Of a DNA stretch of 64,000 bases, positions 33,709 through 48,800 are shown one piece after another. The translations under genes were made by a program, and so were the position numbers. Under the pieces are notes generated by a model that was not told the origin of the DNA, searched no databases, and saw only the letters and a program-made list of their open reading frames with translations. Each line of letters opens with the position of its first letter. Position 1 is the first letter of the stretch. Source of the DNA: Porogramme epimiltina (taxonomy: Eukaryota; Basidiomycota; Agaricomycetes; Polyporales; Polyporaceae); assembly GCA_900155495.1 (NCBI GenBank), contig FTLJ01000129.1:1-64000 (forward strand), in the 5' to 3' direction.

Positions 33709-34781
33709 ATGTCTGACTGGGGTACGCCTTTCCGCGATGTCCCGGCGCAGACCCGCTCATCAGCTCAAGGTGCGCAGAAGCGTCCGACGACGATGTGCCC
33801 AAGGCCGCCGCCTCCGCGCCGATCCCGAAGAAGCAGGTGAAGAGCAAGTGGGAGGGAGAGGACGAGGAGGATGATGGCCCCGTAGTACGTCCGCCCCGTC
33901 GCTCCGCACCATGCTGCTCTCCTGACCCCCCACACTCCCGCCATGCGCGATCTCGCCCATCTCCCCTTGCCTACTGCCAACTAGAGTGACTGGGAGGCGT
34001 CGTCGTCTGAAGAGGAGGAGGAGAAGCCCGCCGCGGCCCCCGTCGCGCCCCCAAAGAAGAAGGGCACTCTGAAGGCGAAGCTCGCGGAGAAGGAGGCATT
34101 GAAGGCGGCCAAGGCCGCGGAGGCGAGTGACGAGTACGACGAGGACGCGGTGCTCGACCCGCGCGAGAAGGCGAGGCGGGACAAGGAGAAGGAGCTCGCG
34201 GCCGACCTGAACAACGCCGCGGACCTCTTTGGAGCCGCCGCGCTCGGAGGTGCGTCCCCATCCTCCTCTCTTACCTGCGTTCCGGCCGTGGCGGTCCTCA
34301 CCGCGCCCCCGCGCGCCCCGCGCACAGGCACGTCCTCGAAGGACCTTGACTGGCTCATCTCCGCACAACCGCGCACGAAAGAGGACTTCGTCGAGTTCTC
34401 GGACAAGATCATCGAGTTCGTCGTCAAGCGGCACCAGGGGAAGCCGCTCTACGCGGCCTTCCTCGAGCACCACGTGCGCGAGCTCGCGATGCCCCTCCGC
34501 GACGTCGAGGTGCGCAAGGTCGCGAGCGCGCTCACCGCGCTCTCGAACGAGAAGCAGAAGGAGCAGCGCGACAAGTCGTCCGGCAAGAAGAAGCCCAAGA
34601 CCGTGGCCAAGCCCGCGCTCGCGGCGGCGAAGCCGTCTGGAAAGTGCGTGGTGCCTTTACCCCAATTTCCCCCTAATCTTTGTTTGCCCTCTGAGGCATA
34701 CTGAACATGTGTTCCCGCAGGCTCGACACGACGGCGTACAACGAGGCCCTGGACGATTTCGGCGACGACGATTTCATGTAG
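33709..34781 (+). CDS. HCR1: Translation initiation factor eIF3 subunit j (Hcr1)
   Basis: Exon 1 is only 13 nt (ATG at 33709, MSDW plus one base). An intron at 33722-33777 restores MSDWEASDDDVPKAAAS. The next exons carry KKQVKSKWEGEDEEDDGPV, SDWEASSSEEEEEKPAA and VAPPKKKGTLKAKLAEKEA. The conserved core is DPREKARRDKEKELAADLNN, ADLFGAAALGGTSSKDLDWL, TKEDFVEFSDKIIEFVVKRH and PLYAAFLEHHVRELAMPLRD. The C-terminal tail is ALDDFGDDDFM, the acidic end typical of eIF3j. Length is about 260 residues. eIF3j binds the 40S subunit near the decoding centre and helps eIF3 recruitment. Its stop is 375 bp from the stop of the convergent PWP1 gene. Confidence 0.95.
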
Positions 34782-35155
34782 ATTATGTACAATCCCGCGG
34801 TTCTCGTGGTGTATTTTCCGGGCCAACTTGTAGCCTAGTGCATTGCTGTAGCACACCAATTCAATCCACACCAAAATTATCTACGGTCTAGATCTGAGTT
34901 CGGACTGGCTGACACGTACTTTGCACAGCCTTTCTTTCCGTGGTTCTCTTGAAAAACCCTGGAAGGGAAGCTGCGAATTATATGCGACTGCCCGGCTTTT
35001 TCGATGCAGTCTTAGCCACTACTTGCTCCCTGGACACTATCATCGCGCAAAGTGCGCTTGCACTTAAATGGGTGAAGTCGGAAAACCCCATCATTGGTGG
35101 TCGCACCCCAAGTCGCATAAGCATACAGTCAACAAGCTGCTATACAAGTCGCCCG

Positions 35156-37214
35156 TCACTCATCGTCGCCCTCGTCTCCGCTGCTGTCCTCGTCATCGCT
35201 CGTGACACCAACCACACCCCCGCTCTTCTTCTCCTTCAGGATCCTGCCCGCCTCGGCGAGCTTTGGCCCCAAGACCTTGCGCGCACCTGCGTTCGCGCCA
35301 ATGTCCCACACCTGCACCTTTGCTTTCGAGCCTGCCGCGGCAAGTGTGAGGGGATCGTCGGGCGACCATGACGTTGAGAATACTTTGCCCTGTACACCAC
35401 CATGAGCAGATTAGCGACATGCCAGTCTAATGCACATTGGGCGACAATCAAGTGGGAAGGTGGACGTACCACGCCGAGGTCGCGCGAAGTGACGAGGCTA
35501 ACGGCACGCTTGCCCGTATCGGGGTCGTCAGCGATGTTCCACACCTTGACGGTCTTGTCCGTGCCACCTGTCGCGAGGCACCCGCGGATGTGCGGGTTCA
35601 CGTCGAGCGCGGACACGGCACCGTCGTGGGCGGAGAGCGTGAAGCGTGCCGGAGAGGGGGAGCTCATGTCGGAGGGAAGTGCGCGAGCATCGAAGTTGAG
35701 CACTAGGCCGTTCTCGAGTGAGACCTGCCCAAGCAATGTTAAGTTAGCGAACACACGACGCAAGGGCACAGGGTTCGACGCACATAGAATCCGTGAGCCT
35801 CCCAGGGGTCCCAGCGCAGCGCCTCGACATCAGCGCCCACGACGGCACCGACGCCCGCGTCCGGTGCTCGCGAGTCGAATGTCCGTACAGTCCGGTCGTA
35901 ACTTCCCGTCAATAGTACGGTGGGCTCCGTCGGGTTCCACTGCACGGCCTGAACCTTGTCTTTGTGCACGTCGAAACTCCGGAGCGCGCCTTCGCCTTCG
36001 CCACCTGTGATCGTAGGATCGCGAGAGAGATCCCAGAGTTTGACGGTCCTGTCCGCACTCGCGCTCGCGAGGAGGTTCCGGTGAGTGCGGTTCCAGGAGA
36101 GGCCAAGGACAGCATCGACGTGGTGCGCGGCGGTGGCAGCGCGCGCTTTAGTCTTCTTGCGCTTCTTCTTGCCCGTACCCAGTGGTGTAGGGATGTGGGC
36201 GGCGGTCTTGTCGGGCCGCCCAAGGACCATGTCGGGGTACATGGCCTCGACGGTGTCTAGCGACCAAATCTCGATCTCTGGGTCGAGAGTTCCGACAGCA
36301 ATGAAGTTTCCGAACTGCTGCATAGGGTCGGCGCCAGAGGCTGCGCCGGAATCCTGCCGGGAAGGAGAGGAAATGGGTGGGAAATCGAGCCATTCGAGAC
36401 AGAGAGGGAAGGAGGGAAGCATGAGGTCATGGTGTGCGTAAAGATTCTCTTCGGACTCGTCGTAGACATAGATCTCGAGTTGCGATATCTCGTCCTCTGT
36501 TTTGGCGACTACGAGGAGGTTATCCGTCGGGAGAACTTCGAGCTCTTCGCGCTCCTGCTCCTCCTCGTCTTCTTTTAGGGTGATGTACGGGTCATCGTCG
36601 TTGTTGCGGTAATATGTGAGGCCTTTAATGTTACTGAAAGGGCCCATGCCTAGAGAGGCGAGAATGAGAAATCTGAACAGATGCGTGGAACGCGACTTCG
36701 GAAGTGCGTAGCGAGTTCTTTACGCACCAGGCATGGCCTCGTCGTTATCATAATCGTCGAGGTTATATTGTGAGAGGTCGTCGCCTTTGGGTTTTGAGCT
36801 CTCGGGTTTGGCTCCGTCTTGGTCCATGGGGACGTCCTCATCCATCGCATCGTCATCTTCACTTCAAACTCGTACACTCAAAACCCACATGCAAAGGAGA
36901 AGGATGGAAGCGAGAACTCACTCGACCCATGCGCTCTCGTCGTCCTCGTCCAAGTCATCTGCCTCGTCTCCCTCCGCTCCCTTCCCCATGGATTGTGACG
37001 CAATGTGGGCTGCTTCCAACTCCTTGCGCGCATCTTCAAGCTCTACGCGAGCGAGGGCGCTCACGCGCTCTAGTTCTTGATCATCGAGGACATACTTGGT
37101 GGGGTGTTGCACCGAGACTCCCCGGCGCACCCTACAAATCGTGCTGTGTGAGCACTTTGTCAACAAAGTTCTAAGGCGTGCGTACCATGCAACTGAGGAG
37201 ATGAGGCTACTCAT
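35156..37214 (-). CDS. PWP1: Periodic tryptophan protein 1 (PWP1), WD40 ribosome-biogenesis factor
   Basis: The ATG at 37214 encodes MSSLISSVAW, joined by a 50-nt intron to VRRGVSVQHPTKYVLDDQEL. An acidic stretch (EADDLDEDDESAWVE), a linker, and MGPFSNIKGLTYYRNNDDDP follow. WD40 repeats include LGLSWNRTHRNLLASASADR, TVKLWDLSRD, VQAVQWNPTEPTVLLTGSYD, VEALRWDPWEAHGFYV and SALDVNPHIRGCLATGGTDK. The C-terminal tail is acidic and Ser-rich (SDDEDSSGDEGDDE). A Lys-rich loop (GKKKRKKTKARA) between repeats is a likely nuclear/nucleolar signal. Length and order match Pwp1, required for 25S/60S ribosomal assembly. It shares a short divergent promoter with COQ9. Confidence 0.93.
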
Positions 37215-37451
37215 GGGTTCCGGTGTCTGACAGAGACGATCGCAGCCGCGCGGGGTGGGAGGTCGAGCAAAATTCAGATCTGAGATTTCTGTAACCACGT
37301 GATGCGCGTACCGACGCGTCTGGGCCACGCGAGCGAGTAGGACGCAACCGCCGATTTCCGTTACGGCCGTCTCCCTTGTCGACCACGGACGCATATCTTG
37401 GTGTGCACTGCGGCTTATTGCTCTTCGTTTCTCTCTCTGCTTCTTATCACC
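37215..37451. promoter_or_regulatory. Compact bidirectional promoter PWP1/COQ9
   Basis: Only 237 bp separate the two outward-facing ATGs (37214 on - and 37452 on +). Both promoters and both 5' UTRs must therefore overlap or abut here. The right side ends in a T/C-rich stretch (CTCTTCGTTTCTCTCTCTGC) typical of fungal transcription start regions. No TATA box is evident on either strand. Confidence 0.6.
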
Positions 37452-38314
37452 ATGAGGTTAGTCTCCCTTCTTGCTTGAGTGCGACTGTCTAGACGTTGCC
37501 TGATGCTCTAGGACCCAGCTGCTACGACTTGCCATCCCCCTAGTGAGAACCTACGGGTTCTCTCGTGAAGCACTCGCACAGTCTGTCCTCCATCTCCCCA
37601 AACCTCACGAGCAGCCGCTCTCCGACGCTGCTGTTACTTCCCTTTTTGGAAACGGCGATGATGCACGGCGAACTCTCATCAATGGCTGGCTGGAACATGC
37701 AAGGCAGGAGATGCGGTCGGCTGCAATGACGAGCACGACATCGCCCACAGTCAAGGACGTGCTGGAGAAGAGACTGCGCATGAACGAGGACGTTCTTCAG
37801 CTTCTCCCGGAGGTGAGTGAGGCGCACATGGATATCTCAACCTGAGTGCTGAAGAGCGATCAAGGCCTTTGCCCTGCTCGCTTCTCCTTCGACGGGGCTT
37901 CCACCGCTGGACCCGATGCCGGGTTTGAAGCATGTTTCGACAGTTGCGGACGATACATGCTATATTGTTGGAGATACTGCTGTCGGGGTGCGTACGAAGG
38001 TGTGCTTTTATACTCTATACTGAAAGAAAGCGCGTCTAGCCTGCATGGATCCGGCGGCGCGCGACCATCGCCGCTGCCTACGGTGCCGCAGGTTTGGAAT
38101 CTTTCATCCTACACATATTCGGCAACCGACTCATTAGCGTTCGGATGCAGAGCTGCACCAGCTTACTTCTCCCAACACAGCCTACAAGTTCCTCGACGAC
38201 GTACTCAATCTTACTCAAAAGGTTGACTCTTCTGTCAGCGAAGTCGAGTTGTTTGGGAAGTATGTGTGGAGAAGCTGGGCAGGCATTATCCGGAGTAGCG
38301 GTGTACTTCCATGA
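37452..38314 (+). CDS. COQ9: Ubiquinone biosynthesis protein COQ9
   Basis: The ATG at 37452 is followed after five bases by an intron (37457-37511). The protein then reads TQLLRLAIPLVRTYGFSREA, LAQSVLHLPKPHEQPLSDAA and LFGNGDDARRTLINGWLEHA. After introns it continues EDVLQLLPE-AFALLASPST, CYIVGDTAVG, WIRRRATIAAAYGAAELHQL, TSPNTAYKFLDDVLNLTQ and FGKYVWRSWAGIIRSSGVLP, then stop. The TetR-like N-terminal helices and the Coq9 C-terminal block (RRATIAA.Y.AAELHQLTSP, RSWAGIIRS) identify the family. It is a mitochondrial lipid-binding partner of Coq7 in ubiquinone synthesis. Exon edges were fixed by frame continuity and consensus splice sites. The short basic-hydrophobic N-terminus is compatible with mitochondrial import. 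Confidence 0.9.
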
Positions 38315-38433
38315 CCGTGACAATATGACGGAGTGTTTTTCGTATCCTAAACTGGCCTACGATCGGGTGAGTACCGAGTCGACTGTTTACGCCGCATTTC
38401 ACTATGTCGTCCTCCCACTTTGTCCGGGTTTAG

Positions 38434-38524
38434 TTCTATCACCGTCGCACAGCTCAAGCTCATGCTTGACGAGAGCAAGAAGAAGCTTAAGCTTCTTATG
38501 GGCACTGCCATGCTCCGCTTGTAG
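38434..38524 (+). other. Coding-like fragment downstream of COQ9
   Basis: After a good intron-like stretch (GTGAGT at about 38366, TTTAG ending 38433) one frame reads SITVAQLKLMLDESKKKLKL followed by LMGTAMLRL and a TAG. It has a Lys/Leu-rich helical look. It may be the end of an alternatively spliced COQ9, the tail of a lost gene, or chance. No upstream exon fits cleanly. Confidence 0.25.
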
Positions 38525-38897
38525 GCACACATCCCTGCACCGCGATATACCGAATAATGCCCGCGGCTTGTAGCCCTGTTTGATCTTCTCATTGGCACCG
38601 AAGAATGACCGTTACCTGTGCCTTTCTCAGTACACACATACTCACGTCCCCCTCTCCATCAATCACGGGAACGTACATCCGGCCGCTACGACGGCCCGCG
38701 CGCTTCCCGAACCGACCTCCGTTGCCAGCTGCCCTAAGGCCTCGCATTGAGCTGGGACATGAATACGCGCGACTGCATCCCTCGCTACGTGCACCTGCCG
38801 CGTTCAGGTCCCACTGTTTTAACGACGATGTTCCGGACCTCCAGACATCACGTCGTTTCCTGCTGACCGTCACCAGGAGTTTCCGAGCCCATTGCGA

Positions 38898-38906
38898 TAT
38901 ATAAAG
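38898..38906 (+). promoter_or_regulatory. TATA box of xylanase copy 1
   Basis: TATATAAAG lies 63-71 bp upstream of the position where the paralog has its initiator codon. The distance and sequence match the TATA element of copy 2, so transcription is expected to start near 38930 and the first translatable codon to be at 38969. Confidence 0.65.
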
Positions 38907-38968
38907 CGCCCGCTCAACATCACCGGTTGCTCGACACCGCGGTCACCATCCGAGGCGACATCCCCAAA

Positions 38969-40535
<1,567 letters not shown>

Positions 40536-41525
40536 TGGGGAACATGCATATTTGGGCCACGATTGTATAACATCGATTTGATAACAAGCCTCTCCTTCTC
40601 TTCTTCTCTTCCTCGTCGCCAAAGAATGCAATTTCACACTGAAAAGCTGCAAGCTCTCGAAGAGTATGTGGTTCTTCTGGTGGCTCTTCTGGTAGCTCTA
40701 AGCAATCTCGACAATAGTACCAGTGCCGCGGGCTGGCAGGATGTGTCATGCTCGCCAAGCTGTGCTCACTAACATTTCCGTAGTCACCTGAGTTACAACG
40801 CTGCTGTTAGGCCCATACCCGTTCTAGGTCATAATTCAACCCCCGGAGGGTCATCTCGCAGGGGCGTATGCTCCCACGAATTTACCGGATTTGACCGATT
40901 TAAATAGCCATCTTCGTTCCTGTAGCAGGCAGAAGTGTGTTCCAACCTTGGCAACCAAGTAGACGAAAAGCCACCGTATCGCCACCTCGAAGACCACCAC
41001 CGGGAGCGAGTCCGCGCAATATTCACCCACGGGCTGCCATGTCGCGACAATGTCGTGGAAGCACGCTATGAGTTCGTGAAGAGTGCAAACAATGGTGCCG
41101 CATCCGTCAACGTCATTCTAAATCGGCCTTGCAAAGTCGTGAAGCCGGTAGAACCACAGTGCGCTTAGACAACGTTCCCATGACCCATACAGAAATGAGC
41201 AGAGACCGGTGAAAGATGAGCAGGGCGTGATGTTTGAATCATCGGGGAATATAAACGTTAGTCTGAGGAAGGCCGAGCCATGCTCAGTCAGCTCGGTATG
41301 GCGCTAAGTCCCGTTAATTCCGTTACTCAAGGATTGTAGGAAGTTGAAGCCGACCATTGACTTCGGATAAGTAGCACTCACTAGTAAGACTTCATCATTG
41401 TAAGCGATTCAGTAACTTGGGCGCTCAGCTGTTTCCAATTGCCGAACGGCGGGATATGTCAGGGTGGCAGCACGCGATCTGTAATGGGGCATAAGGCAAT
41501 CGACCGAAACTGGTAAGTGCAGAAC
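40536..41525. other. Intergenic between xylanase copy 1 and the dehydrogenase
   Basis: No gene supported. The first 100 bp are the likely 3' UTR of copy 1 (T/C-rich). The rest contains only short frames. Confidence 0.45.
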
Positions 41526-41533
41526 TATAAAAG
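41526..41533 (+). promoter_or_regulatory. TATA box of the short-chain dehydrogenase
   Basis: TATAAAAG about 95 bp before the ATG at 41621. A CT-rich stretch follows (CCTCGTTCTCACCGCCCTCT) where transcription probably starts. Confidence 0.6.
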
Positions 41534-41620
41534 TAAGCACGCCTTCCCGGCCTCGTTCTCACCGCCCTCTTCTTCACACCATACCTCTCGCACCAGTCAA
41601 GTATCAACAGCAAAGCCACA

Positions 41621-42862
41621 ATGTCTGTCCGACCTCTCGCCATTGTTGCTGGTATCGGGAATGGAAAGGGTAAGCATTATCTTTCCACATTAATATGGGG
41701 TACTAATCTAATCTGTGTAAGGCACGGGCGGATCGACTGCGTAAGTCATGATGCATACTATGACGTCACCAAAGTCATGACACTCAACCCTTTGCACGAC
41801 AGTCGTCTGTTTGCCAAGTCGCATTACCGGGTTGCCCTCATCGCGCGCGGCGCAGACCAACTGAACAGCCTGGCGGCGGAGATTAATGCTGCTGGTGGAG
41901 AGGTGTGCCACGCTCTGTCAGCTCTTCGGTGAGAAGCCGCTAAGAATCTGACGTCATCTCGTAACAGGCCGCAGCATTCCCACTTCCCGATTACTCGTAC
42001 ACCGCAACTCTTTCCGTCTTCGACACAATCCTCGCCCACAAGTGGTCCACGCCCGACAAGTCCGAGCTCCGTGTCGCCGTCTGGAACGCCGGTAACGGCG
42101 TCTGGAAGAACTTCCTTAACGTCACAGAGCAAGACATCCAAACCTCCCTCCAGGTCAATGTCACCGCCGCCTTCGCATTTTCCCGTGGCGCAATCTTGGC
42201 CTTCAAACAGAACGACCTCGACGAGAATGGCTCGCGGGGCACCCTCATCTTCACTGGTGCCACCGCCGCCCTTCGCGGAAACGTCACCACTAGCGCGTTC
42301 GCCGCAGGCAAGTTTGGCATTCGCGCGCTCAGCCAGAGTCTCGCGAAAGAGTTTGGAAAAGAGAACATTCACGTAAGCTCTTCAACTGGCTTGTAGAACC
42401 CGCTGGTTATTGATCGGCATCTCCATATAGGTGTCCCACGTAAGTAGTTACAATGAATAAGTATCCTTCATAATTAACGCATTTCTCCTAACTTGCAAGG
42501 CTATAATCGACGGAGGTAGGACCGCTTCTGTGTCATAATTCACCAGCCAAAATCGTTAACTCACGCATATCGCAGGCATTAGCACCGATAGGTCTGTCCC
42601 TCTGCAACAGGAGCCTGGTCAGCCGCCGAAGGAGGTAGCGAATGTTCGGTTGAACCCCGACGCTATTGCCAAGGTGGGTAACGAAGAAGCGTTTGATTTG
42701 ATACTGGATATCTAACACCTTCCTTTAGAGTTATTTGTATCTCGTTCAGCAGGACCGCTCGTCCTGGACATGGGAGCTTGACTGTGAGCGCCTTCCCATT
42801 GCGTGGTGAATTCATGCTCACTGTTGGAATGCATAGTGCGCCCGGCCCATGAGAAGTGGTAG
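41621..42862 (+). CDS. Short-chain dehydrogenase/reductase (SDR) with Phe at the catalytic Tyr position
   Basis: The ATG at 41621 opens MSVRPLAIVAGIGNGK-GTGGSTARLFAKS, a Rossmann glycine motif assembled across introns. HYRVALIARGADQLNSLAAE, a conserved VAVWNAGNGVW (the NAG motif) and VNVTAAFAFSRGAILAF follow. The catalytic segment reads LIFTGATAALRG and TSAFAAGKFGIRALSQSLAK. The normal YxxxK is FxxxK here and the Ser is not evident. The C-terminal part is AIIDGGISTDRS, IAK-SYLYLVQQDRSSWTWELD and LRPAHEKW, rebuilt across several small introns. Length is about 270 residues. Loss of the active Tyr suggests altered or non-catalytic function, or a subfamily with another mechanism. It sits between two inverted xylanase genes; nothing else links it to xylan use. 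Confidence 0.85.
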
Positions 42863-43069
42863 AGGGACAGCAGCTTTCTTGAAGTGTACGAGCTATCATC
42901 AGCACAAGCTCGTGGTTCAATAGCGCTCTCGGTGTACGCTCAGTGTATGATACGAGTTGTCGAATCAGGAGGAACATAATGTCATTTGTCTCGCCCGAAT
43001 AAATTGTACATGCTACCCTTTTTGAAGTTGTGCTCAGAGATAACGCTGCCGTACTTCCGATACTGTCCA

Positions 43070-44617
<1,548 letters not shown>

Positions 44618-44695
44618 TTTGACCTAAGGCGCGTAGGAGGTGATGAGCAGTGGTTAATGGGCTGCCGAACGCCAAGAGGCTTGGCCCACCCTCGG

Positions 44696-44702
44696 CTTTA
44701 TA
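44696..44702 (-). promoter_or_regulatory. TATA box of xylanase copy 2
   Basis: TATAAAG on the - strand, about 80 bp before the ATG at 44617. Same element and similar spacing as copy 1. Confidence 0.65.
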
Positions 44703-45848
44703 CTTCCCTGCGCCGGCACAACGCCCACAAGCAGCGCGCCCACCCATGTGGGCCGACCTGCGGCACCGCAAGGCAGACGCTGGATGGTTAGCATGTGTGC
44801 GGGGCACGGAGGATCGTCGACGAAACAGTGGAGACATGAGCGCGCCCAATTTAGCAGTGCGCCATAGACTCTAGCCACATCGCGGACGTCCGCGACACCC
44901 TCTTCGTCTAGCGAAGGACGTTCGGGCGGCCCGGCTGTTTGCGGTCTGACGTCTTTAGAGGCACGGAGCCGGAGAGAACATGGCGCGGAACCTTGCGCGC
45001 ATGCCCTTGTGATCGACGGGCTACGCTGGCATCACGTTGTGGCGTGGCGGCTGAACGTCGGGTCGAGGGCATCTGTCGCGTATGTCGGTCACCAGGGCTC
45101 GCTCGGCGTAATGTGCTGGCGATGTTGCACTGTAACTGCCAAATATATGGCCAGCAGTGCAGAGACGTATCGCACACGCGGGGGCCCTGCTACTGCCCCC
45201 ATCATGACCTCGTACTCTGTTGCGCCAGGAATAGCGCTGTGCTGCCGGAGAACTGAAGTGTGGCGCGACGTCGATGCAGCGGAAAGCACATACCGTTGGT
45301 AGCGGGCGTCGAGGATAATCCGCTTGGGCCACGAGGTTGGTGGGCAACGGAATCCAGACGGGCTCGACGCTGAGGGGCTTAAGGGCACGCGCGCCCAGGG
45401 TGTGTACTAGGTATTCTATTATTTCTTCTGCAAAACGTGCACGGATGCACAGGACACACGTTATGTAATGGGCGACAAGAGAGTGCGGGTGCGAATGCGA
45501 AATGCGTGCGAAGGAACTGACGACGAAAGCGAAGAAATGGGGATGGTGATCTTTAGGATCCATCGTGTCTACACGTATACACATGGCGGGGTCATCGTTG
45601 TGAGGGCTCTTGGTATCTAGAATGCAACGGCAGCGACGGGATACGGCCAGATGACAATGGGGTAGTGAAGGCTTGCTTGAATAAAAAGTATTTGCAGAGG
45701 ATATGATACGATGCGGGATTATGGTAGATGCGTCGTGTAAGGAGGTCATTACGATGAATACGTGTGTACATTTACTTCATGAGTGGTTCGTATCGTGGCG
45801 CTGAAGTGAGGTCCGTGGCGCCCAGTGTCCGCGCGCAAAAGAGTCTCT
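44703..45848. other. Intergenic between xylanase copy 2 and the Ca2+-ATPase
   Basis: Holds the upstream region of copy 2 and the 3' UTR of the pump gene. A 242-codon frame exists on - (45021-45749) but has no recognisable motif and an unnatural composition, so I do not call it. No other gene seen. Confidence 0.45.
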
Positions 45849-48800
45849 CTAGGTTGACTTCGCAATGGGACCCCATCGCTTCATAACGGGATCGTCGGCC
45901 TTGGTGTCCGGGTGGATCTGAATCTTGCCCTCCCAGAGCGCGGCCGACGACCGAGACGGATCGAAACTAGCCGGGTGCGAGAGGCCGCTCGGCGATTGGG
46001 GTGCCCATCCTGCGCCGATCGACGACGCGATGAGTGTGGGGACCATAGTCATAAGCGAGGGACTGCAGTCGCGCAAGAAGTTCAGCGGAGGTGTACGCCT
46101 AACAGCGAGGTAAAACTTACAGAGCAACGCGAGACCCGGGCGCAACACGCGCGCTCCGGCTCTTACCAACGTACGACGACGACCGCATACGGCCACCGCG
46201 AACGTGAGAGAACGTACTGAGGTTGTCGCGGACGAGCTCGATAGCCGAGTTCCACTCCGCGTCCTTGCGTTGTGTAGGAAGGACCTCCGGGTTGGGCATG
46301 AGCCGTACCTTGATGAAGAATCGCTCGATGGGGCCGTTGGGAATGCACCGAATAAGCGCGCCGAGAGGGATCGAGACGACGCCGAGCGCGAGAGCGATAC
46401 CCCATTCGCGGCCACCGATGCGAGTCACCTGGAAGGCGGCGCCACCAACGAACACGATGAGAATCTGAATAGCAACCTCTGCAATTCAAACGACGTCAGT
46501 GACTGGAAACCGGCGGAGAAGCGTAAACGAGCGCACCGATAAGAGTGATGCACATGAAGTAGTAGTTCTTCGTAATGCCTTCAAATATGTTGAGGCGGTT
46601 ATCGAGACGACGAGAGTTAATAGAGTTGAATATCTGTGCGAAAACGAAAATGTTGAAGACAAGTGTCTGAACGATCGAGTCGTGGTTCTTCTGCACCGAC
46701 GAATCGTCTGAATGATGGAAACCGAGAATGGTGGAGCCCAAGAAGTGGAAGATTAGAGTTATGGTCGTTTGGTACGCGGACTGTCCGAGAATCTGCTTGT
46801 ACATGTCGACAGAGAAAAGGGCTGCCGTCTTCTTGTCCGGCTTACGGTCGAGCAGGGAGGGCGTCGCCGGGTCGGTCGCCAGAGCAAGAGCAGCAAACGT
46901 GTCCATGATGATGTTGATCCAGAGCAGCTGCACCGCCGAGAGAACGGACTCCTCCTCAACGGAGGCGACCGCAGAGACGAAAGTGATGATGACGGCCGTG
47001 ATGTTCGTCGAGATCTGGAACTGGAGGAACTTGCGGACGGCATCGTTCACGCAGCGACCCCACATGATCGCCTTAACGATAGACGCGAAGTTGTCGTCCA
47101 TAAGGATAATGTCGGACGCCTCCTTCGCCACCTCGGTACCTGCGATGCCCATCGAGAAGCCGACGTCGGCGTGCTTGAGAGCGGGGCCGTCGTTGGTGCC
47201 GTCACCGGTAACGCCGACGATCTCATCGAGTTCGCGCAGCGTGTCCACGAGAAGCTTCTTATCCTCCGGAGACGAACGGGCAAGAACCTGTAGCCGCGGT
47301 ACGACCTCGAGCAGATCTTGCTTTTCAAGCTGCCGGAAGATAGGGCCCTCCATGATGATCCCACCGGCGGTATAGATCCCACACTGCAACGCAATAGAGC
47401 GTGCGGTGAGGACGTTGTCGCCAGTGCACATCTTGACGGTGACGCCAGCCTTGTGACAGTCCGCAACAGCTTCACGGACGCCGGGGCGGAGCGGGTCCTC
47501 GATACCCGTGATAGCAATCAAAGTCAGACCGCTAGCGAGGTCTTCGTAGGGCACCTGTCGTAATACGTGAGCTAGGGTTCATCGAACTCGAAATTAGCTG
47601 AAACCGTACCTCGTCAGCGGCGGCAGGGCTCGTGCCAACGGGCGGCCACGACTCGAAATCGCGATAACAGATAGCAATCGTCCGGAGAGTCTGGTTAGCG
47701 TAGAAGATAATCGTACGCTGGATGTTGTCGCGCGAGAGGTCATCGATTTCCCTTCTTTCAACGATATCAGTCTCCTTAGACCCGCGCTCAAGCTCAACGT
47801 GGTGCGTGCACCGGCGCGTGAGGATTTCGCTCGCGCCCTTGAGGTAGACCCGGTACTGGCGCTTCGAGAGACGGACAACAACGCCCATAGCCTTACGCTC
47901 GCTCGAGAACGGGATCATCTGCACAATGTCCGCTGCGTCACGCGTGGCCTTGTAGTCTGCCCAGCCGTTCTCCTTCGCGAACTTGAGGAGCGCAGTCTCG
48001 GTCTTGCTGCCGACAAAGATCTTCTCGCCCGTCTCGGGGTCGTTGTCCTCGAACGCAGTTGAGTTGATCGCGATCGCCTTGTTGAACAGGTCCTGGAGCG
48101 CAGGGGACAGCGTGTCATTGATCTGCTGCTGGTCGATTGAGAAGTCCGCGCTGTGCTTCTCCGAGCCGGTAGACTTCACGCCCGGCTCCTCGTCGGCGTT
48201 CGTGCGGGCCATGTTCTCCTCGAGGCGGTGAACAAATTTGCAGTGGATTCCGACCGAACCGGCGACGACAGTCATGACGTTTTGGGTGAGCGTGCCGGTC
48301 TTGTCCGTGCAGATGACGGAGGCGTTCGCCATCGTCTCGCAAGACCCGAGAACACGGACAAGCAGGTTCTCCTTCGTCATCCGCTTCGTGGCAAACGCAA
48401 GGGCGAGCGTCACCGCAAGCGGCAACCCTAGCGTATAAAATGAATCAGCCCGGTCCGCACCGTGCGGAGAAAATGAGGCTACAAACCTTCTGGCACGGCC
48501 ACCACGATCAACGTGACCGAAATAATGAGGATCTGGACAAACGCAATACCCCACTGACTCGGTGTCCGTGACGGGTTGCCGCTTCCAAGTTGGACAAAGA
48601 AGCGGATCATGAGGGCTATGAACAGGATCAAACCCGCTGCGCTGCCGAGTTTTGCGATGAGCTCAGCGAGATTGTTGAGCTTGAGCTGCAGAGGCGTGTT
48701 CTCGGTGTCACCGCGCAGCGCTTGAGAAAGCATCTGTCAGTGGCGAGGCACAGGCGTAGGGGGCATATGTGAAACATACCCATCATGATGCGACCGTTGA

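Noticed and set aside
45021..45749. 242-codon open frame on the - strand between xylanase copy 2 and the Ca2+ pump.
   Set aside because: Composition is irregular, no motif or splice continuity is visible, and it overlaps the expected 3' UTR of the pump gene.
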